Origin: Edwardsiella piscicida | Lineage (GTDB): Bacteria > Pseudomonadota > Gammaproteobacteria > Enterobacterales > Enterobacteriaceae | DNA: 64,000 nt | Direction of reading: 5' to 3' | Assembly (NCBI RefSeq): GCF_001896205.1 | Contig: NZ_MPNU01000001.1 | Coordinates: forward strand, 1,969,503-2,033,502 | Shown: positions 7,959 to 19,818 of the stretch, in pieces | Layout of the letters: each line of letters begins with the position of its first letter | Position numbering within the stretch: position 1 is the first letter of the stretch | Program-made: the position numbers and the translations under genes | The notes under the pieces: generated by a model | Seen by the model: only the letters and a program-made list of their open reading frames with translations | Told to the model about the DNA's origin: nothing | Databases searched by the model: none

Positions 7959-9917
7959 TTATCTTTGCTTTCCAGGCAGCGTTTTTAGCAACTCATCCGG
8001 TGTAATGGCTCCCAATACGCTGCCCGGCAGCGCCATTTTAAGCACGTGGGGTTTAATCTTGCCAATCACCTGCATTTCACAGTGTTTGCAGTCAAATTTC
8101 AGCGTCAGTAGCTCATCCTGATACACCAACTGCATTGGCGACGCCCTTCCCTTAACGCCCTGGATCCCTTTAGCCTGCTTTGGACAGAGGTTAAACGCAA
8201 AGCGCAGGCAATGCTTGGTGATCATCACCGGAACCTCGCCCTTCTCCGCGTGCGCCTCATAGGCGGCGTCGATCAGGGTGACGCCATGCTGGTGATAAAA
8301 CTCACGGGCCAGGCGGTTATACACATTGTCTAAGTAGGTCAGATGGCTCTGCGGGTACTGCGGCGTTAGCGCGGCCCGGCGCCGCAGACGATTGTCCTGG
8401 CGAGCTCGGACCTGATCCAGCTGCTCGATGGCTTCGCGGCGCAGCTGGTTCAACTGGCTGTTGGGAACAAAATAGGGCTCGGCCAGCGCAATCTCGACCT
8501 CATCGGCCTGATACAGGGTTTGCCCCAGCTTGCTTAGCCCCTCGCGCAGCCCCTGCAGCGCCCGCTCGGCCTGGCGCGCCGGTTCAAAGTGGCCCTCCAG
8601 AGACTGGCTAACGCTGACGCCGTCTTCGCTGGTGACCGTCAGCTGCAGACGCTGGGCCGAGCCGCTTAAATGCAGCTTCAGGCCGACGCGGCGCTCGCTG
8701 GAGTTTTTCAGCAGCGCCTGCTGCCAGTCGTGGTCCAGATTACGGTTCAAGGGATGAGGCAACCGCAGCGTCGCCAGCGCCGGCGGCATTTCGTTAGGCC
8801 AGATGCGATAGCGCCCTTCGCCCCGCGCCTCTACGGTATTGGCGCGCAGCCCAACGATGTCTCGCTTCACCTGCACGTTCAGCCCATCGCCGTTGTGCAG
8901 CGTCTCGCTGACGCTGACATCCAGGTGCTCGGCGGCAACGGCGGTGACCTCACCGATAGGAACCCCGATAAATTTAGGCGACTCAAACGCGCCGATATCC
9001 ATTTGTCGCTCGCGCACAAAGTAGTCGGTGCTGCCGCGGTGAAAGGTCTTGTCCGGCGACGGCGTAAAAAAGTGGCGGGTACGCCCAAGGGAGGCACGGC
9101 ACAGCGCTGGCCGCTGCTCCAGAATGGCATCCAGCCGCTGGCGATAGTAGGCCGTGATATTTTTCACATAGCTCATATCTTTGTAGCGCCCCTCAATCTT
9201 AAAGGAGCGCACGCCGGCATCAATCAGCGCCGTTAGGTTGTCGCTTTGGTCGTTATCCTTGAGCGACAGCAGATGCTTTTCATAGGCGACGACGCGCCCC
9301 TGCTCATCCTTCAGGGTATAGGGTAAACGACAGGCCTGGGAGCAGTCGCCGCGGTTAGCGCTACGCCCGGTCTGGGCATGAGAGATATAGCACTGCCCGG
9401 AATAGGCGACGCACAGCGCGCCGTGAATGAAGAATTCGATATTGGCATCGATACTGTCGCGGATGGCGGCAATCTGCGGCAGACTCAGCTCGCGGGCCAG
9501 CACGATCTGGGAAAAACCGACCTCGGACAGGAAGCGCGCCTTCTCCACGCTACGAATATCGCACTGGGTGCTGGCATGCAGATCGATGGGGGGAATGTCC
9601 ATTTGCAGGATCCCCATGTCCTGCACGATCAGTGCATCCACGCCGGCGTCGTAGAGACGGTGGATCAGACGGCGCGCCGGCTCCAGCTCATTATCGTGCA
9701 GTATGGTATTGAGCGTAACGAAGATTTTAGCACCGTAGCGGTGGGCAAAATCGCTCAGGGCGGCAATATCACTCAGGGAGTTACCGGCGTTATGGCGCGC
9801 GCCAAAGCTGGGTCCACCGATATAAACTGCATCGGCGCCGTGCAGAATGGCCTCACGACCGATGGCCGCCTCGCGGGCGGGACTGAGGAGTTCAAGCTTG
9901 TGTGTGGGTTGGCGCAT
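7959..9917 (-). CDS. rlhA: 23S rRNA 5-hydroxycytidine C2501 synthase (U32 family)
   Basis: A 652-residue member of the U32 'peptidase' family, matching E. coli RlhA (YdcP, 653 aa) throughout. That enzyme hydroxylates C2501 of 23S rRNA with help from prephenate and iron-sulfur cluster functions. Diagnostic blocks are LELLSPAREAAIGREAILHG at the N-terminus, the FFIHGALCVAYSGQCYISH block, and GDCSQACRLPY with conserved cysteines. A C-terminal Cys-rich segment carries CLRFAFNLCPKQ and FDCKHCEM. A longer frame exists, but the start at 9917 agrees with E. coli length and begins at the conserved N-terminus. It is transcribed away from fnr. Confidence 0.95.
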   Translation of the reverse strand: MRQPTHKLELLSPAREAAIGREAILHGADAVYIGGPSFGARHNAGNSLSDIAALSDFAHRYGAKIFVTLNTILHDNELEPARRLIHRLYDAGVDALIVQDMGILQMDIPPIDLHASTQCDIRSVEKARFLSEVGFSQIVLARELSLPQIAAIRDSIDANIEFFIHGALCVAYSGQCYISHAQTGRSANRGDCSQACRLPYTLKDEQGRVVAYEKHLLSLKDNDQSDNLTALIDAGVRSFKIEGRYKDMSYVKNITAYYRQRLDAILEQRPALCRASLGRTRHFFTPSPDKTFHRGSTDYFVRERQMDIGAFESPKFIGVPIGEVTAVAAEHLDVSVSETLHNGDGLNVQVKRDIVGLRANTVEARGEGRYRIWPNEMPPALATLRLPHPLNRNLDHDWQQALLKNSSERRVGLKLHLSGSAQRLQLTVTSEDGVSVSQSLEGHFEPARQAERALQGLREGLSKLGQTLYQADEVEIALAEPYFVPNSQLNQLRREAIEQLDQVRARQDNRLRRRAALTPQYPQSHLTYLDNVYNRLAREFYHQHGVTLIDAAYEAHAEKGEVPVMITKHCLRFAFNLCPKQAKGIQGVKGRASPMQLVYQDELLTLKFDCKHCEMQVIGKIKPHVLKMALPGSVLGAITPDELLKTLPGKQR

Positions 9918-10300
9918 GCGGTTACCGTGGTTAGTCGCTGAAACGGCGCTATTGTAGTCGCGCCGGGCACAGTTACAAGGCTCGCGGGGTGAATTTCTTA
10001 TCCGCGTCGCCGCGCCGGCCGCCGCCGGGCTCGCCGGCGCGCTATTTTCTCGGCGCCCCATCGTGCTATTATAAACGGATTACTTACTTAAATGGCGCTG
10101 CGTTGTTTTATTTATTTGTGTGATTTTATTCTTGCCCGCGCTGTAATTTTTAATTTCCGCTCCGATTGTTCTCTCCCCGCCAAGCCCCGTGCTGCCTCGC
10201 TTTGTGCTTATTTTTACGCCGTCATTCCCGCCGCGGCTAACACGACATCAACAGGAAAAATCATAGCGCTAACATAATTAATGGTGCCAACCATATTATC

Positions 10301-10313
10301 GTGACAATGTCAC
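10301..10313. other. matS: matS site (MatP binding)
   Basis: GTGACAATGTCAC matches the matS consensus GTGACRNYGTCAC exactly. MatP bound to such sites organises the Ter macrodomain. It lies in the rlhA-fnr intergenic region. Confidence 0.85.
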
Positions 10314-10424
10314 CAATAAATAATGTGCTATACATCACAGCTTATACACGAAACGTGCCTTAATTCGCATCCCCACATCTGGATCAACAATAGGGTTTAT
10401 TATCCCCCATAAAAGATGTTAAAA

Positions 10425-10438
10425 TTGACCGATATCAA
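10425..10438 (+). promoter_or_regulatory. FNR box upstream of fnr
   Basis: TTGAC-CGAT-ATCAA matches the FNR consensus TTGAT-N4-ATCAA with one mismatch. It lies 20 bases before the fnr start codon, at a position like the negative autoregulatory site of E. coli fnr. Confidence 0.85.
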
Positions 10439-10457
10439 TATTATTTAGGCAACACCT

Positions 10458-11216
10458 ATGATTCCGGAAAAACGTGTCATTCGTCGTATCCAGTCTGGTG
10501 GTTGTGCGATCCACTGTCAGGATTGCAGCATCAGCCAGCTGTGTATCCCGTTTACGCTTAATGAGCATGAGCTGGATCAGCTCGACAACATCATTGAGCG
10601 TAAAAAGCCGATTCAGAAAGGTCAGGCGCTGTTTAAGGCGGGGGATGAACTGAAGTCGCTGTACGCGATCCGCTCCGGAACCATTAAGAGTTATACCATC
10701 ACCGAACAGGGCGACGAGCAGATCACGGCGTTTCACCTGGCGGGCGATCTGGTGGGGTTTGACGCCATCGGCGCGCAGATGCACCCCAGCTTTGCCCAGG
10801 CGCTGGAAACCTCCATGGTGTGCGAGATCCCCTTTGAAACGCTGGACGATCTGTCCGGTAAAATGCCCAGCCTGCGTCAGCAGATGATGCGCCTGATGAG
10901 CGGCGAAATTAAGGGCGATCAGGACATGATCCTGCTGCTCTCCAAGAAGAATGCCGAAGAGCGTCTGGCCGCCTTTATCTATAACCTGTCGCGGCGCTTT
11001 GCCCAGCGCGGCTTCTCACCGCGTGAATTCCGCCTGACCATGACTCGCGGCGATATCGGGAATTATCTTGGCCTGACGGTCGAGACCATCAGCCGCCTGC
11101 TGGGCCGCTTTCAGAAAAGCGATATTCTCAGCGTAAAGGGTAAATATATTACGATTCAAGATATTGATGCGTTGGCCCATCTGGCCGGTAATCCGCGTAC
11201 GCCCTGCGGCGAATGA
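10458..11216 (+). CDS. fnr: FNR, oxygen-sensing global transcription factor
   Basis: A 252-residue CRP/FNR-family regulator. The four cluster ligands of E. coli FNR are conserved: Cys20, Cys23, Cys29 and Cys122 bind the [4Fe-4S] cluster that promotes dimerisation without oxygen. An extra Cys16 is also present, as in E. coli. The effector-type domain spans about residues 30-145. A dimerisation helix follows, then the C-terminal helix-turn-helix with recognition motif [12 protein letters not shown]. The start follows the E. coli protein. The upstream FNR box indicates autoregulation. Neighbouring uspE is the same as in E. coli, and several likely regulon members or targets are in this window. 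Confidence 0.98.
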   Translation: MIPEKRVIRRIQSGGCAIHCQDCSISQLCIPFTLNEHELDQLDNIIERKKPIQKGQALFKAGDELKSLYAIRSGTIKSYTITEQGDEQITAFHLAGDLVGFDAIGAQMHPSFAQALETSMVCEIPFETLDDLSGKMPSLRQQMMRLMSGEIKGDQDMILLLSKKNAEERLAAFIYNLSRRFAQRGFSPREFRLTMTRGDIGNYLGLTVETISRLLGRFQKSDILSVKGKYITIQDIDALAHLAGNPRTPCGE

Positions 11217-11238
11217 ACGCCCGCTGCGAATAAAGAAG

Positions 11239-11259
11239 ACGGCCTGCGGGCCGTTTTTT
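11239..11259 (+). terminator. Rho-independent terminator of fnr
   Basis: The stem ACGGCC (11239-11244) and GGCCGT (11249-11254) has a TGCG loop and is followed by six T. It lies 23 bases past the fnr stop codon. Confidence 0.9.
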
Positions 11260-11404
11260 AGTGTCACCCTCCCTGCCCACGCCTCCCTCGATTATATTTT
11301 CTGATTTGTTGCTCGTCGGCATTTTCCTTATCTATTCTATTGTATGGTGAATGGTGAAGTTCGCGTAAAAACACGTTAATGATGAGGCAGTAAGGAGAGT
11401 CCAT

Positions 11405-12364
11405 ATGGCCCAATATCAGAAAATACTGGTGGCTATCGATCCGAACCAAAACGATCAGCCTGCGCTGCGGCGCGCGGTATACCTGGTGCAGCGTAACGGC
11501 GGCCAGATCCTGGCATTTTTGCCTATCTACGATCTCTCCTATGAGATGACGACCCTGCTGTCGCCCAGCGAGCGGGTGACCATGCGCCAAGGCGTCGTCA
11601 GCCAGCGCACCGCCTGGATCCGCGAGCAGTGCCACTACTACCTTGAGGCGGGGATCTCCATTGAGATTAAGGTGATCTGGCATAATCGCCCGTTCGAGGC
11701 CATCATCCAGGAGGTGATCCGCGGCGGTCACGATCTGCTGCTGAAGATGGCCCATCAGCACGATCGGCTGGAGTCGGTCATTTTTACCCCCACCGACTGG
11801 CATCTGCTGCGTAAATGCCCCTGCCCGGTATGGATGGTGAAGGATCAGCCCTGGCCGGAGAATGGCGTAGCGCTGGTTGCGGTGAACCTCTCCAGCGAGG
11901 AACCCTATCACGATCCGCTGAATATCAAGCTGGTGCGGGAGACGCTGGCGCTGGCGGAGAAGGTGAACCAGACCACGGTTCATCTGGTGGCGGCCTATCC
12001 GGTGACGCCCATCAATGCCGCTATCGAAATTCCAGACTTTGATCCGCGTATCTACAACGAGGCCATTCGCGGCCAGCATCTGGTGGCCATGAAGGCGCTG
12101 CGGCAGAAGTTTTCGATCCCAGAGACGCAAACCCACGTAGAGAAAGGACTGCCGGAGGATGTGATCCCCGCGGTTGCCGCCCGGCTCAATGCCGGCGTGG
12201 TGGTGCTCGGCACCCTGGGGCGCACCGGTATTTCCGCGGCGTTTATCGGCAATACGGCGGAACATGTGATCGATCATCTGAAATGCGACCTACTGGCGAT
12301 TAAGCCGGACGGCTACGCCTCGCCGCTGGAGGTAGACAGCGAAGATGAGCACGACGATGAGTAA
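11405..12364 (+). CDS. uspE: Universal stress protein UspE (tandem Usp)
   Basis: A 319-residue cytoplasmic protein with two tandem Usp domains (about 1-150 and 155-305), the architecture of E. coli UspE. The first opens with [19 protein letters not shown]. The second contains the nucleotide-loop-like [21 protein letters not shown] near its end. In E. coli it contributes to stress survival, adhesion and motility control. AAGGAG lies upstream of the ATG. It follows fnr as in E. coli but has its own leader after the fnr terminator. The tail is acidic (DSEDEHDDE). Confidence 0.96.
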   Translation: MAQYQKILVAIDPNQNDQPALRRAVYLVQRNGGQILAFLPIYDLSYEMTTLLSPSERVTMRQGVVSQRTAWIREQCHYYLEAGISIEIKVIWHNRPFEAIIQEVIRGGHDLLLKMAHQHDRLESVIFTPTDWHLLRKCPCPVWMVKDQPWPENGVALVAVNLSSEEPYHDPLNIKLVRETLALAEKVNQTTVHLVAAYPVTPINAAIEIPDFDPRIYNEAIRGQHLVAMKALRQKFSIPETQTHVEKGLPEDVIPAVAARLNAGVVVLGTLGRTGISAAFIGNTAEHVIDHLKCDLLAIKPDGYASPLEVDSEDEHDDE

Positions 12365-12389
12365 GTAGACTGCGCCTCGCCCTAAAATG

Positions 12390-12425
12390 AAAAAAGCGCC
12401 CCACTGCGGGGCGCTTGCGTTTTTA
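12390..12425. terminator. Bidirectional terminator between uspE and pntB
   Basis: A perfect 9-bp stem, AAGCGCCCC (12394-12402) and GGGGCGCTT (12408-12416), has A-rich sequence on the left and T-rich sequence on the right. It can serve the converging uspE and pntAB transcripts. Confidence 0.9.
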
Positions 12426-12438
12426 TCCCGACGCCGCG

Positions 12439-13830
12439 TTACAGGGCGCGCAGGATGGCCTCGACGCTGTCTTTGGCATCGCCGAACAGCATCTGCGTAT
12501 TTTCTTTAAAGAACAGCGGGTTTTGCACCCCGGCATAGCCGGTATTCATGGAACGCTTAAACACGATGACATTCTGGGCCTTCCATACTTCCAGCACCGG
12601 CATCCCGGCGATCGGGCTGCGCGGATCTTCCATGGCCGCCGGGTTGACCGTGTCGTTGGCGCCGATCACCAGTACCGTATCGGTATCAACGAAATCATCG
12701 TTGATCTCATCCATCTCCAGCACCACATCGTACGGCACCTTGGCCTCTGCCAGCAGAACGTTCATGTGGCCGGGCAGACGCCCCGCCACCGGGTGGATAC
12801 CAAAGCGTACCTTGATCCCGCGATCGCGCAGCTTCTGAGTGATTTCCGCGACCGGATACTGCGCCTGCGCTACGGCCATGCCATACCCCGGCGTGATGAT
12901 CACGGTTGAGGAGTTCTTCAGCATGTCGGCCACCTCTTCCGCGCTGGCCTCGCGGTATTCGCCCATTTCGCCCTCATCACCGGTGGATGAGCCGTCGGTG
13001 CCGAAGCCACCGGCGATCACGCTGATAAAGGAGCGGTTCATCGCTTTACACATAATGTAAGACAGAATGGCACCGGACGAACCGACCAAGGCACCGGTTA
13101 CGATCAGCAGATCGTTGCTCAGCATAAAGCCCGCCGCCGCCGCCGCCCAGCCGGAGTAGGAGTTCAGCATGGAAACCACCACCGGCATATCCGCGCCACC
13201 GATAGAGGCCACCAGGTGCCAGCCAAAGGCCAGCGCAATGAGCGTCATCAGCAGCAGGGCAAACACCTGCGCCACGCTGGAGCCGGTATTGACGAACCAC
13301 AGCATCAGCAGGAACGAGACGACCAGCGCCGCCAAATTCAGCTTGTGACGATGCGGCAGCATCAGCGGCTTGGATGAGATAATCCCGCGCAGTTTGCCAA
13401 AGGCGACGATAGAGCCGGTAAAGGTGACGGCCCCGATGAAGATCCCCAGGAACACCTCGACCAGGTGGATATTTTCCAGCACCGCCTCCATGCTGCCCGG
13501 CTGATGCTCGATGTAGCTGTTGTAGCCCACCAGAACCGCTGCCAGACCGACGAAGCTATGCAGAATAGCGACCAGCTCCGGCATTTCGGTCATCTCGACC
13601 TTACGCGCCAGATGCATGCCGATCGCGCCGCCGATCACCATCGCCACGATGATCCAGCCGATGCTGCCGGCGTCGGGACCACAGATGGTAGCGATCAGCG
13701 CAATGGCCATACCGACCATGCCAAAGGTATTACCCTGCTTGGACGTCTCGTGCTTGGACAGCCCGGCCAGACTAAAAATAAACAGGATGGCGGCAACAAT
13801 GTATGCTGCGGTGACTAATCCTCCAGACAT
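12439..13830 (-). CDS. pntB: Proton-translocating NAD(P) transhydrogenase, beta subunit
   Basis: A 463-residue inner-membrane subunit that forms part of the proton channel and carries the NADP(H)-binding domain III. The N-terminal two thirds hold about nine membrane helices. The C-terminal domain has the nucleotide loop [10 protein letters not shown] and the conserved block [14 protein letters not shown]. With PntA it reduces NADP+ by NADH using the proton gradient. GAGGT precedes the ATG, and it starts 12 bases after pntA. Length and sequence are close to E. coli PntB (462 aa). Confidence 0.97.
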   Translation of the reverse strand: MSGGLVTAAYIVAAILFIFSLAGLSKHETSKQGNTFGMVGMAIALIATICGPDAGSIGWIIVAMVIGGAIGMHLARKVEMTEMPELVAILHSFVGLAAVLVGYNSYIEHQPGSMEAVLENIHLVEVFLGIFIGAVTFTGSIVAFGKLRGIISSKPLMLPHRHKLNLAALVVSFLLMLWFVNTGSSVAQVFALLLMTLIALAFGWHLVASIGGADMPVVVSMLNSYSGWAAAAAGFMLSNDLLIVTGALVGSSGAILSYIMCKAMNRSFISVIAGGFGTDGSSTGDEGEMGEYREASAEEVADMLKNSSTVIITPGYGMAVAQAQYPVAEITQKLRDRGIKVRFGIHPVAGRLPGHMNVLLAEAKVPYDVVLEMDEINDDFVDTDTVLVIGANDTVNPAAMEDPRSPIAGMPVLEVWKAQNVIVFKRSMNTGYAGVQNPLFFKENTQMLFGDAKDSVEAILRAL

Positions 13831-13842
13831 TTGTTACCTCCC

Positions 13843-15923
<2,081 letters not shown>

Positions 15924-16874
15924 ATGAAGCTGAAAACCACCCTCGTTGCGTCGGCCCTGCTCTCTGCCACGGCATTTTCTGTCCAGGCGGCCCAAGAACT
16001 CACGCCGCAAAAAGCCGCGGAGCTGAAGCCTTTCGAACAAATCGCCATCAGCGGGCGCTTCAATATGCTCAGCGAGGCGGCGGATGCCGTTTCTCGCCGG
16101 GCCGATCAGCTGGGCGCCGCCTATTTTTATATTCTGGATACCAACGCCAGCAACGACGGCGGCAACTGGCGCGTCGTGGCTAACGTCTATAAGAAAGATG
16201 CGGAAACCGTCGACAAGAGCCAGCGCTACCGTACCTTCCAGGGGGTTAAAGAGCTGCCGAAGCAAGAGGCCGTTGCGCTGCAGCCTTTCGATACCGTGAC
16301 CGTCAGCGGCTTCTTTAACAGCCAGCCAGAGGTAAACGACGCCGTCGCCCGCGCCGCGAAGAAGAAAGACGCCGCGGCGTTTTATATCGTGCGTCAGATC
16401 GACACCAATAACGGCGGCAACCAGACGATCACCGCCTACGTCTTTAAAGCCGATGCGCCGAAGCGCCAGGTGCAGAGCCCTGATGCGATCCCCGCCAACT
16501 CTGACGCAGGCCGCGCGGCGCTGGCCGCCGGCGGTGCCGCGGCCGCTAGCGTCGAGATCCCGGGCGTTGCCTCCTCCTCTACCCTGAGCAACAACGTCGG
16601 CCAATTCTGGCAAACGCAGTCCTCTACCGGTCACCGTTACACTGTAACATTACCCAACGGAACCAAAATCGAAGAGCTGAACAATGCCACCGCCGCCCAG
16701 ATGGTTCCCTTTGACTCCATCACCTTTACCGGTCGCTTTAACAGCATGACCGATATGTCAACGGAAGCCGCCAAGCGTGCGGCGGCGAAGGGCGCCAAGT
16801 ACTACCACATTACCCGCCAGTGGCAAAATCAGAGCGGCGGCAACCTGACCGTCAGCGCCGATCTGTTTAAATAA
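15924..16874 (+). CDS. ydgH: YdgH, secreted protein with three DUF1471 domains
   Basis: A 316-residue exported protein. The signal peptide (about residues 1-23) ends at a VQAAQ-type cleavage site. Three DUF1471 (YdgH/BhsA/McbA) units follow at about 35-100, 110-175 and 255-315, each with the pattern of a GRF/GFF turn, an Ala-rich helix rich in A-K/A-D, and YYHI or FYI strands. A low-complexity Ala/Gly linker precedes the third unit. DUF1471 proteins of enterobacteria act in stress and biofilm responses, and YdgH has been linked to envelope and protease-sensitive phenotypes. It is a single-gene unit ended by a strong terminator. Confidence 0.93.
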   Translation: MKLKTTLVASALLSATAFSVQAAQELTPQKAAELKPFEQIAISGRFNMLSEAADAVSRRADQLGAAYFYILDTNASNDGGNWRVVANVYKKDAETVDKSQRYRTFQGVKELPKQEAVALQPFDTVTVSGFFNSQPEVNDAVARAAKKKDAAAFYIVRQIDTNNGGNQTITAYVFKADAPKRQVQSPDAIPANSDAGRAALAAGGAAAASVEIPGVASSSTLSNNVGQFWQTQSSTGHRYTVTLPNGTKIEELNNATAAQMVPFDSITFTGRFNSMTDMSTEAAKRAAAKGAKYYHITRQWQNQSGGNLTVSADLFK

Positions 16875-16892
16875 GCGCCGCCCGTATGATGA

Positions 16893-16916
16893 ACGGCCCC
16901 GAGGGGCCGTTTTTTT
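16893..16916 (+). terminator. Rho-independent terminator of ydgH
   Basis: The stem ACGGCCCC (16893-16900) and GGGGCCGT (16903-16910) is followed by seven T, 18 bases past the ydgH stop codon. Confidence 0.92.
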
Positions 16917-16945
16917 ATCCTTTTCGCTGCCCAATCTCGCTATTT

Positions 16946-16986
16946 TTTGAATAATTTTTTACTCAAATTGCATAGTATTCCATTGC
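16946..16986 (+). promoter_or_regulatory. Candidate pair of ArgR (ARG) boxes before ydgI
   Basis: Two imperfect ARG-box-like elements start with TGAAT (16948) and TGCAT (16969). They are 21 bp apart, the normal register of paired 18-bp ARG boxes with a 3-bp gap. Right halves are degenerate. The downstream arginine/ornithine transporter makes ArgR control sensible, but this is only a candidate. Confidence 0.4.
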
Positions 16987-17103
16987 GCGTCAGGCGCTCT
17001 CTTCGTACAATCGGCGCCACTTTTACCGGCTAGCCCCCGCTGAGCCCGTCATCGTCAGTTTTTACATCGTAGAAATGTAAAATATTGGTTAATTCATCTA
17101 TTT

Positions 17104-18507
17104 TTGGATTTTGCCTTGGAAAAAAAACTCGGACTTACCGCCCTGACGGCGTTGGTATTGAGCTCCATGCTCGGCGCCGGCGTATTCAGCCTGCCGCAAA
17201 ATATGGCGGATGTGGCAAGCCCTGCGGCTCTATTGATCGGCTGGGTGATTACCGGCGTCGGCATTCTGTTTCTGGCGCTGGCCATGCTGCTGTTGACCCG
17301 CTTACGCCCCGATCTGGACGGCGGTATCTTTACCTACGCCAAAGAGGGGTTCGGCGAGCTGGTGGGCTTTTGCTCGGCCTGGGGATACTGGCTGTGCGCC
17401 GTGATCGCCAACGTCTCTTATCTGGTCATCGTGTTTGCCGCCCTGAGTTTTTTCACCGATTCGCCGCAGCAGACGCTGTTTGGCGATGGGAACACCTGGC
17501 AGGCGGTGATCGGCGAGTCCATTCTGCTGTGGGTCGTGCACTTTATGGTGCTGCGCGGGGTTAAAACCGCGGCGGGGATCAACCTGGCCGCGACGCTGGC
17601 CAAGCTGCTGCCGCTGGGGCTGTTTGTGGTCCTGGCCGCCATCGCCTTCCGCCTGGATACGTTTAAGATCGACTTTACCGGGCTGAAGATGGGCGTCCCG
17701 GTCTGGGAGCAGGTCAAGGACACCATGCTGTTTACCCTGTGGGTCTTTATTGGCGTGGAAGGCGCCGTCGTGGTCTCCGCCCGCGCCCGCCATAAGCGGG
17801 ATGTGGGTCGGGCGACGATGCTGGCCGTCGTCTCCGCGCTGGTGGTCTATCTGTTGATAACCCTGCTCTCCCTCGGCGTGGTGCCGCGCGCCGAGCTGGC
17901 GGAAATGCGCAACCCCTCCATGGCAGGACTGATGGTGAAGATGATCGGCCCGATTGGCGAAATCGTGATCGCCGGCGGACTGATTATCTCCGTCTGCGGC
18001 GCCTACCTGAGCTGGACCATCATGGCGGCAGAGGTGCCGTTCTTGGCCTCGCAGCACGGGGCCTTCCCGAAAATCTTCGGGAAACAGAATGCCAAAGAGG
18101 CGCCGGCCTCTTCGCTGTGGCTGACCAACGGCGCGGTGCAGGTGACGCTGATCATCATCTGGGCGACCGGCGCAAACTACAACAACCTGTTGACCATCGC
18201 CTCCGAGATGATCCTGGTTCCCTACTTCTTGGTCGGCGCCTTCCTGTATAAGGTCGCGCGGGAAAAAGGCGATCGCTGGATCACGCTGGCGGCCATCGGG
18301 GCCTGCGCCTATGGCCTGTGGCTACTTTACGCCTCTGGGCTGACGCACCTGCTGATGTCGGTGCTGCTGTATGCGCCGGGTCTACTGGTCTTTATGCACG
18401 CGCGTCGTTCTCAGTGCGATCGCCAGCGGATGAGCGTGCTGGAGCGCAGCGGGATCTGCCTGCTCCTGATGGCAACCCTGCCCGCCGGCTGGTTTATGCT
18501 GCACTGA
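17104..18507 (+). CDS. ydgI: Arginine:ornithine antiporter, APC family (ArcD-type)
   Basis: An inner-membrane transporter of about 465 residues with twelve hydrophobic segments, matching E. coli YdgI (ArcD type) from its N-terminal SSMLGAGVFSLPQNMA motif to the end. It is expected to exchange arginine for ornithine; that activity is inferred from the family. No ATG is available near the conserved N-terminus. Two in-frame TTG codons are candidates: 17104 and 17116. The second would give LEKKLGL..., matching the E. coli start MEKKLGL, with TTGGAT as a poor ribosome site, so translation is probably weak or the start uncertain. It follows ydgH as in E. coli. An ArgR-box pair lies upstream. Confidence 0.9.
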   Translation: MDFALEKKLGLTALTALVLSSMLGAGVFSLPQNMADVASPAALLIGWVITGVGILFLALAMLLLTRLRPDLDGGIFTYAKEGFGELVGFCSAWGYWLCAVIANVSYLVIVFAALSFFTDSPQQTLFGDGNTWQAVIGESILLWVVHFMVLRGVKTAAGINLAATLAKLLPLGLFVVLAAIAFRLDTFKIDFTGLKMGVPVWEQVKDTMLFTLWVFIGVEGAVVVSARARHKRDVGRATMLAVVSALVVYLLITLLSLGVVPRAELAEMRNPSMAGLMVKMIGPIGEIVIAGGLIISVCGAYLSWTIMAAEVPFLASQHGAFPKIFGKQNAKEAPASSLWLTNGAVQVTLIIIWATGANYNNLLTIASEMILVPYFLVGAFLYKVAREKGDRWITLAAIGACAYGLWLLYASGLTHLLMSVLLYAPGLLVFMHARRSQCDRQRMSVLERSGICLLLMATLPAGWFMLH

Positions 18508-18533
18508 CGGCGAGGTTCGTGAGACGTTGTAAA

Positions 18534-18566
18534 GGGCCGCAGCGGATAGCGCTGCGGCCCTTGTTA
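18534..18566 (+). terminator. Rho-independent terminator of ydgI
   Basis: A perfect 11-bp stem, GGGCCGCAGCG (18534-18544) and CGCTGCGGCCC (18550-18560), is followed by TTGTTAT, 26 bases past the ydgI stop codon. Confidence 0.8.
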
Positions 18567-18641
18567 TATGGCGGTCTCTGGACGGGCTCGCTAGCCTGGC
18601 GGCGGCCGATAAACCGCCCCCTGCCAAGCTGGAGAAAGAGA

Positions 18642-18675
18642 TAAAAAAATCCGCACGCCCTGGGGGCCTGCGGAT
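18642..18675 (-). terminator. Terminator of the unknown gene left of folM
   Basis: The stem ATCCGCA (18649-18655) and TGCGGAT (18669-18675) is followed on the minus strand by a T-run. It lies about 90 bases beyond the stop codon of the minus-strand gene. Confidence 0.7.
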
Positions 18676-18761
18676 CCGGGTTTTCGCTTCGGCGTGCGCC
18701 ACGACGCCTTGCCTGAACGGCCATGAGCCTGAGGACGCTCTTTGCGCCTCGCCTCTCGTCG

Positions 18762-19163
18762 CTATTTCAGCGCGATCAGCAGCCGCTCGCCGCGCGGCTC
18801 AATGCGGACTGGAATGACGGACTGGGCGCGGATCGCGCTCAGCTGGGACTCTTCCAGCGCATAGGGCAGCTGGATCTCGATCTCCGGCAGTCCCTGATGG
18901 TTTACCAGCTCAATCAGGCGCAGGATATTGGTTTCATCGCTGACCTGGGTTGAGAGCACCTGCAGCGCCAGCTGGCGGATCCGCGCGCTCTGGGTGCTGC
19001 GTTTGCTCTGCTCCGTGTCGCGGGTCACCATGCCGAACAGCGGCATCACCCCACAAATGGCATCGACGAAACGCCAGCGTTTATTACACGATGCGGACAG
19101 AAAATGCGTGTAGTCGAAACAAACCCGCTCTTGTTTTCCGACAGACCGATAAAGATCAGACAT
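18762..19163 (-). CDS. Hypothetical protein, 133 aa
   Basis: I do not recognise the family. The predicted product is 133 residues, soluble, with no signal peptide or membrane segment. The first third is rich in aromatic and Cys residues (VCFDYTHFLSASCNKRW). The middle is a basic helix (TEQSKRSTQSARIRQLALQVL), and the end is alternating hydrophobic and charged (LPEIEIQLPYALEESQLSAI, VIPVRIEPRGERLLIALK). The start at 19163 is preferred over longer frames because GGAG lies 8-10 bases upstream. E. coli has no gene here between ydgI and folM, so it is lineage-specific. It has its own terminator and a long AT-rich upstream region. Confidence 0.7.
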   Translation of the reverse strand: MSDLYRSVGKQERVCFDYTHFLSASCNKRWRFVDAICGVMPLFGMVTRDTEQSKRSTQSARIRQLALQVLSTQVSDETNILRLIELVNHQGLPEIEIQLPYALEESQLSAIRAQSVIPVRIEPRGERLLIALK

Positions 19164-19818
19164 ATTCCAGGCTCCCAATCGCATCACGCCAACGCTTAGA
19201 ACATCCATGAGCAGCGTGGCTTTATTTCTGCGGTGTCGGGCTATTATTCCAACTCATTGCGGAGAGTTCAATATAAAGTTGGCGTCTCATCTGGCTCAGG
19301 CAGCAAACATACAAAAGCCACATCACATTTTAGCGTTGGATTAACCTGGTGCGTTTTTTATTATCACCGAGTTAACATAGTTGAAAAAGCAAAATAAGCG
19401 CAATTAACTGATTTTACTTAAATATTCCAATAGGCAAAATGTATTACAGCGATAGGGAAAACTTTTTTAAAGAAATAACGACATATTCTCCACGCCTTGT
19501 TTATTTTTATTTACAAAATGAGAAATATTATAGTTATCCCTTTTGCACAACCTTTTCTATCCTGTATGTAGCGCTAAACATTTTGTGACTCAGCGCACAT
19601 GAGTAGCACCACGATCATATCATCTGGCACGTCGAGGCTTTCTCTATTGTGCCATATTCATTTACACTCGATTAACGCTATAGGCATTGATATATAGCAA
19701 ATGGCATAATTGCCCGGCGAATTTTAACCTTTGCGGTACATGTCCCGCGCGCCGATGGTACGCTGAGCCGTAACGGTATCGTGCCGTCGCACACCTTTTT
19801 CAGTTAAGGAAATTGCAG
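19164..19818. other. AT-rich intergenic region before folM
   Basis: About 650 bases, strikingly AT-rich from about 19280 to 19600 compared with the surrounding genes. It should hold divergent promoters for the unknown gene and folM. No open frame with a ribosome site and no recognised RNA is visible. The composition suggests H-NS binding or a recent insertion scar. Confidence 0.4.

Noticed and set aside
11264-12277. 337-codon frame opposite uspE
   Set aside because: uspE on the other strand is clear; this frame shows no family features.
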